DNA of 64,000 nucleotides from Evtepia gabavorous (GTDB lineage: Bacteria > Bacillota > Clostridia > Oscillospirales > Oscillospiraceae). Below, one piece after another: positions 24,321-32,361 of this stretch. Each line of letters begins with the position of its first letter. The first letter of the stretch is position 1. The DNA lies in contig NZ_QQRQ01000009.1 in the NCBI RefSeq assembly GCF_003425665.1, positions 1 to 64,000 of the forward strand, read 5' to 3'. The notes beneath the pieces are model-generated. The model had not been told where the DNA came from. It saw only the letters and a list, made by a program, of their open reading frames with translations, and ran no database searches. The position numbers and the translations under genes are program-made.

Positions 24321-25082
24321 TCATCGCCAGCGCAGCAGGCGGGCTTCCAACAGACGGACCACGCCGTCCAGGAGGATGATGAGGATCACCAGGATCAGCA
24401 CGCAGCAGAGGACCCGCTGGGCGTTGAACACATCCCCCGCCGCGGAGAGGAGCCAGCCCATGCCGCGGGTAGAGCCCAGATATTCCCCCACAATGGCGCC
24501 GGACAGGGACAGGCCCAGACCGGTGCGGAGACTGGTGAGCAGCCAGGGCAGGCAGGCGGGCCAGATGACCTTTCCCAGGATCTGTCCCTGGGTGCCGCCC
24601 AGCAGGCGCACCGCCCCCACCAAGGCGGGGTCCACACTCTGGACGCCGGTGTAGAGGTTGAAGGCAAAAATAAAAAAGACCATCAGGGCCGAGATCAGGA
24701 CCTTGGAGGAAAGGCCCATCCCGAACCAAATGATAAACAGCGGCCCCAGAGCCAGCTTGGGCAGTCCGTTGAGGCCGGTCATCAGGGGCATCAGGGCCCG
24801 GCTGACCCGGGGAGAGAGCCCCAGGCCCAGGCCGGCCAGGGTGCCCAGCGTGCCGCCCAGCAGCAGACCCAACCCGGCCTCCTGGGCAGTGACGGACAGA
24901 TGACGGGCCAGCATGCCGCTGTGGAGCATGGTCCAGAATTCCTGCCAGAGCAGGCTGGGACGGCTGAAAAAGAAGGGGTCCACATAGCCGGCCGCGGCGG
25001 TGGCCTCCCACAGGCCCAGTGCCAGCAGCAGGAGCAGGGCGGTCCATCCGCCCGGGCTGAGCAGCGTTTTCTGGCGTTTCAT
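24321..25082 (-). CDS. ABC transporter permease (SsuC/TauC family)
   Basis: A 253-residue inner-membrane subunit with six predicted helices. The EAA loop is in LGGTQGQILGKVIWPACLPWLLTSLRTGLGLSLSG (about residues 160-195), and the N-terminal VTAQEAGLGLLLGGTLGTLAG is typical of BPD_transp_1. The ATG at 25082 overlaps the ATPase stop (ATGA). It works with the ATPase at 25867-25079 and the binding protein at 24246-23179. Confidence 0.88.
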   Translation of the reverse strand: MKRQKTLLSPGGWTALLLLLALGLWEATAAAGYVDPFFFSRPSLLWQEFWTMLHSGMLARHLSVTAQEAGLGLLLGGTLGTLAGLGLGLSPRVSRALMPLMTGLNGLPKLALGPLFIIWFGMGLSSKVLISALMVFFIFAFNLYTGVQSVDPALVGAVRLLGGTQGQILGKVIWPACLPWLLTSLRTGLGLSLSGAIVGEYLGSTRGMGWLLSAAGDVFNAQRVLCCVLILVILIILLDGVVRLLEARLLRWR

Positions 25083-25867
25083 CTCCGGCCCTCCTCCTGG
25101 GGGAGCTGGGCCTCCAGCTCCTGCCAAATGGCCCGCTCCAGCTCCACAAAGCGGGGAGAAAATTTCACATCCATCACCCGCCGGGGACGGGGAAGGTCAA
25201 TGGGATACTCCCGCACCACGCGCCCTGGCCGGGCGCTCATGAGGACCACCCGGTCTGCCAGGGTGATGGCCTCGGTGAGGTCGTGGGTGACATACAGGAT
25301 GGTACAGCCCGTATTCTCCCAGAGGGAGAGAATATCGTCCTGCAGGCGCTGCCGGGTGAAGGCGTCCAAGGGGGCAAAGGGCTCGTCCATCATGAGAATG
25401 GCGGGGTCCACTGCCAGCACCCGGGCGATGGCGGCCCGCTTTTTCATGCCGCCGGAGAGCTCCCGGGGATAGCTTTGTTCAAAGCCCTCCAGGCCCATGC
25501 TTTTCATCAGGGCCCGGGCGGTTTCCTGCCGCTGGGATTTGGGGACGCCCCGCAGCTCCATCGCCAGGGCCACGTTGTCCAGCACGGTTCGCCAGGGCAG
25601 CAGGGTGTCCGCCTGGGAGATATACCCTACCGACGGAAGAATGCCCTGGACGGGTTCTCCCGCCAGACGGACTTGGCCGCTGGTGGGGACAACCTGCCCT
25701 GCCAGGACATTCAAAGCGGTGGTTTTCCCACAGCCGGAGGGGCCCACCAGAGCCACCAATTCCCCTTGCGCCACGGACAGATTGACTTGATTCAGTGCCA
25801 GCAGAGCGGGACGGCCGTCGGGAAACGCAAAGGACACGGTTACCTCTTTTAATTCCAGCAACGACAC
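25079..25867 (-). CDS. ABC transporter ATP-binding protein (SsuB/TauB family)
   Basis: A 262-residue ATPase. Walker A GPSGCGKTTAL, Q-loop ISQADTLLPW, signature LSGGMKKR, Walker B ILMMDEPFAPLD and H-loop VTHDL are intact. The start is most likely GTG at 25867 (GTG TCG TTG CTG GAA), since GGAGG lies 7 nt upstream; longer starts would precede the predicted transcription start. First gene of the importer operon. Confidence 0.9.
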   Translation of the reverse strand: MSLLELKEVTVSFAFPDGRPALLALNQVNLSVAQGELVALVGPSGCGKTTALNVLAGQVVPTSGQVRLAGEPVQGILPSVGYISQADTLLPWRTVLDNVALAMELRGVPKSQRQETARALMKSMGLEGFEQSYPRELSGGMKKRAAIARVLAVDPAILMMDEPFAPLDAFTRQRLQDDILSLWENTGCTILYVTHDLTEAITLADRVVLMSARPGRVVREYPIDLPRPRRVMDVKFSPRFVELERAIWQELEAQLPQEEGRR

Positions 25868-25915
25868 AGGGCGCCTCCTCCCACAGTTATGATACAAGGA
25901 TTTTTTTCTTTCCTT

Positions 25916-25944
25916 ATTATAAAGGGGGGGCAAAAGTCTGTCAA
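25916..25944 (-). promoter_or_regulatory. Consensus sigma-A promoter of the ABC importer operon
   Basis: Minus strand TTGACA (25944-25939), 17 nt, TATAAT (25921-25916). The leader to the GTG is only about 40 nt, leaving no room for a riboswitch. Confidence 0.85.
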
Positions 25945-25983
25945 CCGTTTCCGGGCAGGCGGGGCTCCCCCGGAGACAGGCAA

Positions 25984-26017
25984 GGAAAAGCGGGAAGACG
26001 ACGGTTCGTCTCCCCGC
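25984..26017 (-). terminator. Intrinsic terminator after the acyl-CoA ligase gene
   Basis: GC-rich stem (GCGGG-AGACGA type) at about 25990-26017, followed on the minus strand by TTTTCCTTG. Confidence 0.65.
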
Positions 26018-26032
26018 TTTGGAATGGGATGA

Positions 26033-27670
26033 TCAGTTTTTGGGGCGGAACTGCCCCCGGATGAGCTTGCCGTTGGCGTTGTGGGCCAGCGCGTCAACAA
26101 ATTCCAGAGCCCGGATTTTTTTGAAGCCGGCGCAGGCGTTGTTGTGAAAGGCCATAAGCTCGTCCTCCAGAGCCTGGCTGGGGGCATAGCCTGGGGCCAG
26201 CATGACATAGACTTTCACCCGCTGTCCCAGGTCTGGGTCAGGCTCCCCCACGGCGAGGCACTCATAAACGGCAGGGTGCAGGGAGAGGACGTCTTCGATC
26301 TCCACAGGGCTGACCCGGTACCCCTTGGTCTTGATGATCCCGTCAAACCGGCCCCGGTAAAACAGAAAGCCATCCTCGTCCCGGGTGGCCAGGTCCCCGG
26401 TGTGGAAGAAGTCTCCATCCCACAGGCGGCGGTTGGCCTCCTCGTCGTCCAGGTATCCCATCATCAGCCCCTCCGGCCGCCGGCCACCGTCGGCCACCAG
26501 AATGATCTCCCCCTCTTCCCCTGGCTGGGCAAAGGTGCCGTCCTCTTTCAGCAGCTCTACATGGTACTTGGGAAGAATTTTCCCCACAGACCCCTCCTTC
26601 CGGCCCAGGGCCTTGGAGGCTGCGGCGATTAAGCCGGCCTCGGATTGGGCGTACCCCTCATAAAGCACGTGCCCTGTCTGGGCGGTGACTTTTTGGGCCA
26701 GATCCGGGGAGAGTTTTTCTCCTCCCACCGCAAAGTTGGTGATGGAGGAGAGGTCGTACCGGTCCATGCCCACCTCGGTGAGCATTCGGTAGACCGTGGG
26801 CTGGGCCATCATGCCGGTGGCCCTGACCTCCTCCAGAAGAGAGAGGACCTTTTCCGGCGGAAAGCGGTCATAGTCGTAGACCAGCAGGGCGCCCAGATGG
26901 AGCCACTGGCCATAGAACTTGGTGCCGGAGACCACTTCCCATCCAGTATCTCCGGTGGCGAAGTGGAGGGACCCGTCGTGGGTGTCCTGCATGTAGCGCG
27001 CCCCCCAGTGGTTGGCCAGGGTGAAGGCGTGGTCGTGGAGCACCCCCTTGGGCTGCCCCGTGGTGCCGGAGGTAAAGTAGAGAAGGATGGGTTCGGACCA
27101 GCGGGTCTCCACCCGGTCCATGACAGGGCTCTGCGCGGCCACCTTTTCCAAAAAGTCCTCAAAGCCATCTCCGCCGCCCAAGGCAAAGCGCAGGGGGACG
27201 CCGGCTTCCTCCGCAGCGGCCAGGACTCTGGCCTCCGCCTGGCTCTCCCGGCAGGTGATGACACAGCGGACGTTTGCCTTTTGCATCCGAAAGGCGAAGT
27301 CCTTTTGGGTGAGCAGGTAGTAGGAGGGGGAGAGGACCAGACCCAGCCGGTGGGCGGCCAGAGCCACCACCCAGTAACTCCAGTGGGTGCGCAGCGCGGT
27401 CATAATGACATCGCCCTTTTTCAGCCCCCGGCTTTGAAAAAGATTGGCGGCCTGGATGCTCAGGGTTTTCAGGGCGCCGAAGGTCAGCCGTTTTTCCTCG
27501 CCCCGGTCGTTCCGCCACAGCATGGCCAGACGGTTGGAACATCGTTCCCCCAGGGGGTCTATGACATCGTAGCTGTAATTGTAGTTGTCGGCATAGGTGT
27601 AGGCCCAGTGGGTGATTTGACCGGTTTCATCAAAGGTCTCCTGAATAAACTGGGTGTAGAATGCTTCCAT
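26033..27670 (-). CDS. AMP-forming acyl-CoA synthetase / acetyl-CoA synthetase-like
   Basis: A 545-residue ANL-superfamily ligase activating a carboxylate to an acyl-AMP and then acyl-CoA. The P-loop-like motif YFTSGTTGQPKGVLH (about residues 182-196), YEGYAQSEAG, the hinge GDLATRDEDGFLFYRGR and the catalytic Lys in NANGKLIRGQF are all visible. The layout matches the medium-chain acyl-CoA synthetase/AcsM group. Start MEAFYTQ with GGAAGGAGG upstream. The substrate cannot be fixed from sequence. Single-gene unit. Confidence 0.88.
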   Translation of the reverse strand: MEAFYTQFIQETFDETGQITHWAYTYADNYNYSYDVIDPLGERCSNRLAMLWRNDRGEEKRLTFGALKTLSIQAANLFQSRGLKKGDVIMTALRTHWSYWVVALAAHRLGLVLSPSYYLLTQKDFAFRMQKANVRCVITCRESQAEARVLAAAEEAGVPLRFALGGGDGFEDFLEKVAAQSPVMDRVETRWSEPILLYFTSGTTGQPKGVLHDHAFTLANHWGARYMQDTHDGSLHFATGDTGWEVVSGTKFYGQWLHLGALLVYDYDRFPPEKVLSLLEEVRATGMMAQPTVYRMLTEVGMDRYDLSSITNFAVGGEKLSPDLAQKVTAQTGHVLYEGYAQSEAGLIAAASKALGRKEGSVGKILPKYHVELLKEDGTFAQPGEEGEIILVADGGRRPEGLMMGYLDDEEANRRLWDGDFFHTGDLATRDEDGFLFYRGRFDGIIKTKGYRVSPVEIEDVLSLHPAVYECLAVGEPDPDLGQRVKVYVMLAPGYAPSQALEDELMAFHNNACAGFKKIRALEFVDALAHNANGKLIRGQFRPKN

Positions 27671-27704
27671 GGCGCAGGCGCCTCCTTCCGAAATCAAAGG
27701 TGAC

Positions 27705-27736
27705 AGAGAAACTCCCGTGTGTTGCGCACGGGAGTT
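27705..27736 (-). terminator. Intrinsic terminator after the response regulator gene
   Basis: Ten-bp arms at 27710-27719 and 27727-27736; TTTCTCTG follows on the minus strand. Confidence 0.6.
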
Positions 27737-27753
27737 CCGAAAGGGGAAAAATC

Positions 27754-28431
27754 TTATTTGCCGATGTAGGTGTACACTGCAGAGGGGCGGCCCCCTGTGG
27801 AGTAGTCCACGCCGCCGATGACGCTGTTCTTGTCAATCAGATAGTTCATGTACCGCCGCAGCGTGACCCGGGACAGAGAGACGTTTTTCGCGATATCCTC
27901 AATGGAGAGCTTTTCGCTTTTGTGTTCCCGCAGAAAGGAACAGATGATCTCCAGGGTCACGGGATGGATTCCTTTGTCCACGAACTGCCCGCCCCGCTGG
28001 CCCTCGGGGGAGATGACTTTGTCCAACTCCTCCTGGTTGAAAGCCTTGTCCCCGGCAAAGGCCTCCCGCCGGGAGACAAATTTTTGCAGGGCGGTCTGAA
28101 ACCGGTTATAGTCAAAGGGTTTGATCAGATAGTCGGACACGCCGTAGGAGTAGAGCTCACTGACGTGCCGGGCTTCACTGGCGGCGGTGACCATAATCAC
28201 GTCCGCTAAGATTCCTTCTGCTCGGAGCTTGACCAGAAAAGTCCGGCCGTCCATCACAGGCATATAATAGTCCAGCATAATGAGATCCACTGGGTGAGTT
28301 CGGACAAAGTCCAAAGCCTCCTGGCCATTTTGGAAGATTCCCGCAATGGCCATTTTGCTGTTGTGTTCCACATATTGCTTGTCAATTTCCGCGACCATGG
28401 GGTCGTCTTCCACGATGATAACCTGATACAT
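27754..28431 (-). CDS. Orphan response regulator, CitB/DcuR family
   Basis: A 225-residue two-component regulator. Receiver domain at about residues 1-120: acidic pocket VEDDP, phosphoacceptor Asp in LIMLDYYMP, Thr/Ala switch VTAAS and Lys in LIKPF. The C-terminal helix-turn-helix (about 155-215, LSIEDIAKNVSLSRVTLRRYMNYL) is of the CitB/DcuR type that controls di- and tricarboxylate genes. No histidine kinase is nearby. The second ATG (28431) fits the GAGGA spacing better than the first (28437). It lies upstream of nothing co-directional but next to the AgcS symporter gene. Confidence 0.87.
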   Translation of the reverse strand: MYQVIIVEDDPMVAEIDKQYVEHNSKMAIAGIFQNGQEALDFVRTHPVDLIMLDYYMPVMDGRTFLVKLRAEGILADVIMVTAASEARHVSELYSYGVSDYLIKPFDYNRFQTALQKFVSRREAFAGDKAFNQEELDKVISPEGQRGGQFVDKGIHPVTLEIICSFLREHKSEKLSIEDIAKNVSLSRVTLRRYMNYLIDKNSVIGGVDYSTGGRPSAVYTYIGK

Positions 28432-28600
28432 ACGCATTCCTCACAGATGGGTAATTTCTTACATAATTATACATGGAAAAATCGGAAAAGGCAATATCTG
28501 CGGGGAAAAAGTTAGAAAGATAGGGCACAAAAGATTTGTAGAAAGAGAAAAAGTTTTCAAACAAATATTGGAAATCCGGAACTGGAGGGTTCAGAAGGCC

Positions 28601-28635
28601 AAAAACAGGGCGCGCGGCAGCTGCCGTGCGCCCTG
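28601..28635 (-). terminator. Intrinsic terminator after the AgcS gene
   Basis: Fifteen-bp arms at 28606-28620 and 28621-28635 with one mismatch, followed on the minus strand by TTTTTGG. Confidence 0.75.
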
Positions 28636-28646
28636 TTTGTAATCGT

Positions 28647-30065
28647 TTAGTTCCAGTAATCGGTTTTTTCCTTCAGGCCGATATTGGCGGCCTTAAATTC
28701 GGGATTTTTACCTGCTTTTCGCTGCTCTGTGTAGTCTTTCAGGGCTTTTATCGCGGTCCGTCCCAGGATCAGAATGACGGGAATGTTGATGACAACCATC
28801 AGAGCCTGGAAGAGATCGGCGGTGTCCCAGGCCAGCTGCATGCTGATGACAGCACCCAGCAGGACAATCACGGCGGCAATGATCCGGAAAACGGTCATGA
28901 AGGTCTGGCTGGGGGTCTTCTTAAAGATGAACCGCAGGCAGCCTTCGCAGTAGTAGTAGTTGCCAATGAGGGTGGTGAAAGCAAAGAGGGCCATGGAGAT
29001 GGCGATAAAGACAGGGCCAAAATCGCCCAGCGCGTTCTGCAGCGCGGCCTGAACATAGGGGGCGCCGGCGGCCTCCGCGGTGGGCTCCACACCGGAGCAG
29101 AGGCACATAAGGGCAGTGGCGGAGCAGATGAGAATGGTGTCGATGAAGACAGAGAGCATCTGCACCAGGCCCTGCTTGACCGGGTGGGAGACGTCCGCGG
29201 TGGCCGCGGCGTTGGGGGCCGAACCCATGCCGGCCTCGTTGGAATACAGGCCGCGCTTAATGCCCTCCATCATGCAGGAGCCGGCGAAGCCGCCGAAAAT
29301 GGCGGGGAAATCAAAGGCGCTGGCAAAAATGTTCTGGAAGACGGTGGGGACCAGGTTCAGGTGCATCAGAACCACGACCAAGGCAATGACAACGTAGAGA
29401 ACGCCCATGATGGGAACCAGTGTGCCGGTGACTTTGGTCAGACGGTGGGCGCCGCCCAGCACGCAGGCGGCAAAGAGAACCGCCAGGATCAGGCCGATGA
29501 GAAAGGGGGAATGGTCGCCGTAGAAGCTGAAGCCGGCAAAGGCGGACTGGAGGTTGTAGGAGGCCAGCATATTATATCCCACCGCATAGGTCAGGATAAT
29601 GATGATGGCGAAGACGACCCCAAGCCAGCGCTGCCGCAGGGCGGTTTCCATGTAGTAGGAGGGACCGCCGTAGCTGCTGCCGTCCTTGTTCTTCCGCTTA
29701 TAGATTTGGGCCAGGGTGGACTCCACAAAGGCGGAGGCGCCGCCCAGAATGGCGGTGACCCACATCCAGAACACCGCGCCGTATCCGCCCAGGCAGATGG
29801 CAGTGGAGACCCCGACAATGTTGCCGGTGCCCACCCGGGAGGCGGTGGAGATCATCAGGGCGCCGAAGGAGGAAATGCTTCCCTTGGTTTTGGGCTTTTC
29901 CGAAACCACCCGGAAGGACTCGCCCAGCAGGCGAATCTGGATAAACTTGCTGCGGAAGGTAAAGAATAACCCAGCAGCCAAGAGCAGAAGGGGGACCCAT
30001 GGCATGTACAGGACCCCGCTGATGGCAGTGACCACAGAATCAATGCCGTCAAGAATTTGGTTCAT
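28647..30065 (-). CDS. Alanine/glycine:cation symporter (AgcS family)
   Basis: A 472-residue transporter importing alanine or glycine with sodium or protons. About eleven transmembrane segments. Family signatures are GTGNIVGVSTAICLGGYGAVFWMWVTA (about residues 75-101) and GLYSNEAGMGSAPNAAATADVSHPVKQG (about 265-292). Start MNQILDG at 30065; a longer open frame upstream lacks an SD. Together with the response regulator and the APC permease this forms an amino-acid transport neighbourhood. Confidence 0.92.
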   Translation of the reverse strand: MNQILDGIDSVVTAISGVLYMPWVPLLLLAAGLFFTFRSKFIQIRLLGESFRVVSEKPKTKGSISSFGALMISTASRVGTGNIVGVSTAICLGGYGAVFWMWVTAILGGASAFVESTLAQIYKRKNKDGSSYGGPSYYMETALRQRWLGVVFAIIIILTYAVGYNMLASYNLQSAFAGFSFYGDHSPFLIGLILAVLFAACVLGGAHRLTKVTGTLVPIMGVLYVVIALVVVLMHLNLVPTVFQNIFASAFDFPAIFGGFAGSCMMEGIKRGLYSNEAGMGSAPNAAATADVSHPVKQGLVQMLSVFIDTILICSATALMCLCSGVEPTAEAAGAPYVQAALQNALGDFGPVFIAISMALFAFTTLIGNYYYCEGCLRFIFKKTPSQTFMTVFRIIAAVIVLLGAVISMQLAWDTADLFQALMVVINIPVILILGRTAIKALKDYTEQRKAGKNPEFKAANIGLKEKTDYWN

Positions 30066-30179
30066 TGGAATCACTCTCTCTTTTCTTTTTTCTGATAGGG
30101 GCATAATAACCAATGCTATCATCTTACAGGAAACGACAAGAAAATGCAAGAAAAATCAACAAATTGTCGTGAGAAAAGA

Positions 30180-30218
30180 CAAGAAAGAGCGTGCCGCTGG
30201 AAAGACAGCGGCACGCTC
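30180..30218 (-). terminator. Intrinsic terminator after the APC permease gene
   Basis: Thirteen-bp arms at 30187-30199 and 30206-30218, followed on the minus strand by TTTCTTGTCTTTTC. Confidence 0.8.
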
Positions 30219-30252
30219 ATGAAACAGAAACTATGGAGAAGAAACGAGTGCC

Positions 30253-31737
30253 TTACGCATCCTTGGCGTGGCTGAACATAGCCGCGGCACGCTCTTCCGG
30301 AGAGATCCGGCGTCTCTGCACACCGGAGGCAAGGAAGAGAATGATGCCAATGACCATCCAGCCCACAAACATGATGCTGGCTGTTTTGCCCATGTAAACA
30401 GGGTTGTTGGGGATAAACAGCAGCACGAAGACCACGGTGGTCACAATGGCAGAGAACGCGCCCATGGCAATTCCACCGGGAATCTTGTAGGGACGCTCCA
30501 GGTTGGGCTCTTTCTTCCGCAGGCGGATGAGAGAGTAGGAGGTGATGGTCCAGGACAGCACGAAGGCGGCTGCGGAGAAGGAGGTAATATCCTGAATCAG
30601 GCCGGCGCCCAGGAAAGGACCGATCAGAGACAGCACCAGGCAGACGATCAGACCGGGAACAGGGATGCCGTTTTTATTCTGCTTGGCAAACACCTTGGGC
30701 ACCAGGCAGCCGCGGCCCATGCCCATGAGCAGGCTGGCGGAAGCCATGAAGAAGCCGTTCCAGGTGGTGAACAGGCCGGCGATGGCGCCCAGGGTAATCA
30801 GCCAATACAGCACCTCGCCCACGGCACCGGGATACAGGTTCAGGAACATGGTGGAGGCAGAGGGGTTTGCCATGTGGGCAAACTCCTGCCAGGGCCAGCC
30901 ATAGCCGAAGCAGAACAGCAGGATGGCATAGAAAACACAGGCCAGACAGACGGACAGCACCACGGTTTTGCCCACGTTGGTGATGTCGCCGCCGGCGTCC
31001 TCCACGCCCTGGGGAATGGTCTCAAACCCGGCCAGGAAGAAGGGGGCGGAGGCCAGAATGGCCATAATGCCGCCAAACATGCTGTGGTGAGAGACCTCTT
31101 TCAGCCCCTCGGAGGCAGCGCCGTAGATGGTGGGGTCAGAGACATCGTAGATGGGCTGCCAGTTTTTCGCGTCGCCGCCGATGAGAGCGGCCACCGCGCC
31201 AATGATGGCGGCACCCACCAGGATGAAGCACAGCACCTTCTGCACTGTGGCGGCCGCTGCCAGGCCGCGCATGTTCAGGGCGAACAGCAGCAGGGAGGCC
31301 ACGGAGCCAATGATGATGGTGACGAGATAGACATCTGTCCCGGCGATCTGATAGAGGGGTTCCCCGCTCTTGATGTCGGGAATCAGGTAGCCCAACACGT
31401 CAGTGATCTGAATGGCTTCCCAAGGAATGATGGAGACGAACGCGCCAAAGGCCGCCCATCCAGAGATAAAAGAGACATTCTCGTTGAATGCCCGATAGGA
31501 GAAGGCCATGCCGCCGCCAGCAACGGGGAGCATGGGAACCAGCTCACAGTAGCAGAGAGCAATGGGGATCATCATGACCAGCGCCACGATGTAACCAATC
31601 GCGGCCGGAATGGGGCCGCCGCAGCTGGTCATCCATCCGTTGATGGCGACTGCCCAGCCAACGCCGACGATTGCGCCAAAGCCAATGCAGAAAAAGTCAA
31701 TGGCGCTGACACCTTTCTTTTCTGGGTTGTTACTCAT
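30253..31737 (-). CDS. APC superfamily amino acid permease
   Basis: A 494-residue permease with about twelve transmembrane helices. The N-terminal FCIGFGAIVGVGWAVAINGWM gives the unwound helix-1 substrate site, and FETIPQGVEDAGGDI is the conserved helix-6/loop signature of this family. Likely an amino acid or polyamine transporter. Start ATG with AGAGGT upstream. A sigma-A promoter at 31939-31911 lies about 170 bp before it, and a divergent LysR gene lies beyond. The leader between them shows no further hairpin. Confidence 0.9.
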   Translation of the reverse strand: MSNNPEKKGVSAIDFFCIGFGAIVGVGWAVAINGWMTSCGGPIPAAIGYIVALVMMIPIALCYCELVPMLPVAGGGMAFSYRAFNENVSFISGWAAFGAFVSIIPWEAIQITDVLGYLIPDIKSGEPLYQIAGTDVYLVTIIIGSVASLLLFALNMRGLAAAATVQKVLCFILVGAAIIGAVAALIGGDAKNWQPIYDVSDPTIYGAASEGLKEVSHHSMFGGIMAILASAPFFLAGFETIPQGVEDAGGDITNVGKTVVLSVCLACVFYAILLFCFGYGWPWQEFAHMANPSASTMFLNLYPGAVGEVLYWLITLGAIAGLFTTWNGFFMASASLLMGMGRGCLVPKVFAKQNKNGIPVPGLIVCLVLSLIGPFLGAGLIQDITSFSAAAFVLSWTITSYSLIRLRKKEPNLERPYKIPGGIAMGAFSAIVTTVVFVLLFIPNNPVYMGKTASIMFVGWMVIGIILFLASGVQRRRISPEERAAAMFSHAKDA

Positions 31738-31910
31738 ACAGTACCTCTTTTCTGAAATGACCGCTTCCGGATGGAGCGGGGATGATGGATTCGTGCAGGA
31801 AACGAATCATAAGTTCCCGGAAAGTGCGGCCCTCCTTTCAGCCCGGGGGTGCTCATAAACGAAAAAGAAAATAAAAATGGCGAAAAAATGGTGACTTAAA
31901 TCGACAACTT

Positions 31911-31939
31911 ATTATAAAAAATGTCAATAAAGATGTAAA
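31911..31939 (-). promoter_or_regulatory. Promoter of the APC permease gene
   Basis: Minus strand TTTACA (31939-31934), 17 nt, TATAAT (31916-31911). The sequence upstream of the -35 is duplicated at the RNA promoter 32205-32233. Confidence 0.7.
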
Positions 31940-31979
31940 ATAGAGAAAATCTATGGCAATATAAAAAAATTCTTGGACC
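31934..31979. repeat. 46-bp direct repeat, permease-promoter copy
   Basis: Matches 32228-32273 at 37 of 46 positions. It covers the -35, an ATAGA-TTTTC-TCTAT dyad (a T-N11-A LysR-type box on the minus strand), and CAAGAATTTTTTTAT upstream. Confidence 0.7.
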
Positions 31980-31986
31980 GGGCGAT

Positions 31987-32034
31987 GAAAGAAAAATAGC
32001 AAAAAACAGCCGAACAAAACGGCTGCTTCTTGCT
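31987..32034 (-). terminator. Second terminator downstream of the putative RNA
   Basis: Stem TAGCAA/TTGCTA outside CAGCCG/CGGCTG (31999-32034), followed on the minus strand by TATTTTTCTTTC. It insulates the permease promoter from the RNA promoter. Confidence 0.65.
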
Positions 32035-32073
32035 ATCCGAAGATGAGTTCAGGAAAAGTTGGCCCGGGTTGGG

Positions 32074-32200
32074 GGAAAAAACGGCGGTCTCTCCCGCCCA
32101 GAAGAGGCGGCCTCTTGTCTGCCTGGAAGAAGAAGGGCGAACAGACACCAGCCCAGACCGGTAGGGCAGCTTTGCGCTGCGGTCAAAGTTCTTGACCGCC
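32074..32200 (-). ncRNA. Putative structured RNA or attenuator leader, about 128 nt
   Basis: A transcript from the 32205-32233 promoter would start near 32200 and end at a T6 run (32081-32076). Its 5' end CGGCGGTC (32201-32194) can pair with GACCGCCG (32089-32082) just before the T-run. It can instead fold into a local 8-bp hairpin GCGGTCAA/TTGACCGC (32199-32192 with 32186-32179). A local terminator stem GGCGG/CCGCC (32098-32094, 32087-32083) and an AAGAGG/CCTCTT hairpin are also present. There is no ORF with an SD. No known RNA family is recognised. Confidence 0.45.
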
Positions 32201-32204
32201 GATT

Positions 32205-32233
32205 AGTATACTCGGGGAAGAATTTTTTGTAAA
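32205..32233 (-). promoter_or_regulatory. Promoter of the putative RNA
   Basis: Minus strand TTTACA (32233-32228), 17 nt, TATACT (32210-32205); upstream sequence duplicated at the permease promoter. Confidence 0.65.
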
Positions 32234-32273
32234 ATTGAGAGGATTTATGTCGCCATAAAAAAATTCTTGTACC
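32228..32273. repeat. 46-bp direct repeat, RNA-promoter copy
   Basis: Partner of 31934-31979. The shared core ATAAAAAAATTCTTG lies at 32255-32269. A third, inverted AAGAATTTTTT occurs at 32218-32228. These are candidate operators for the divergent LysR protein. Confidence 0.65.
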
Positions 32274-32361
32274 AATTTTGCGGTAGATGTGGTATCATCA
32301 TGTACTAATCATGGATTGCTTATCCAAAACAGGACACAGCAGAATAAAGGAGAGATGAGCA

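Noticed and set aside
25868-25915. Possible TPP riboswitch before the NMT1-like ABC importer
   Set aside because: Only about 40 nt separate the predicted transcription start and the GTG; no CUGAGA motif.
28626-31755. Two long plus-strand open frames opposite the AgcS and APC permease genes
   Set aside because: Their translations are Gly/Gln/His/Asp-rich mirror images of membrane protein codons, without SD or family motifs.
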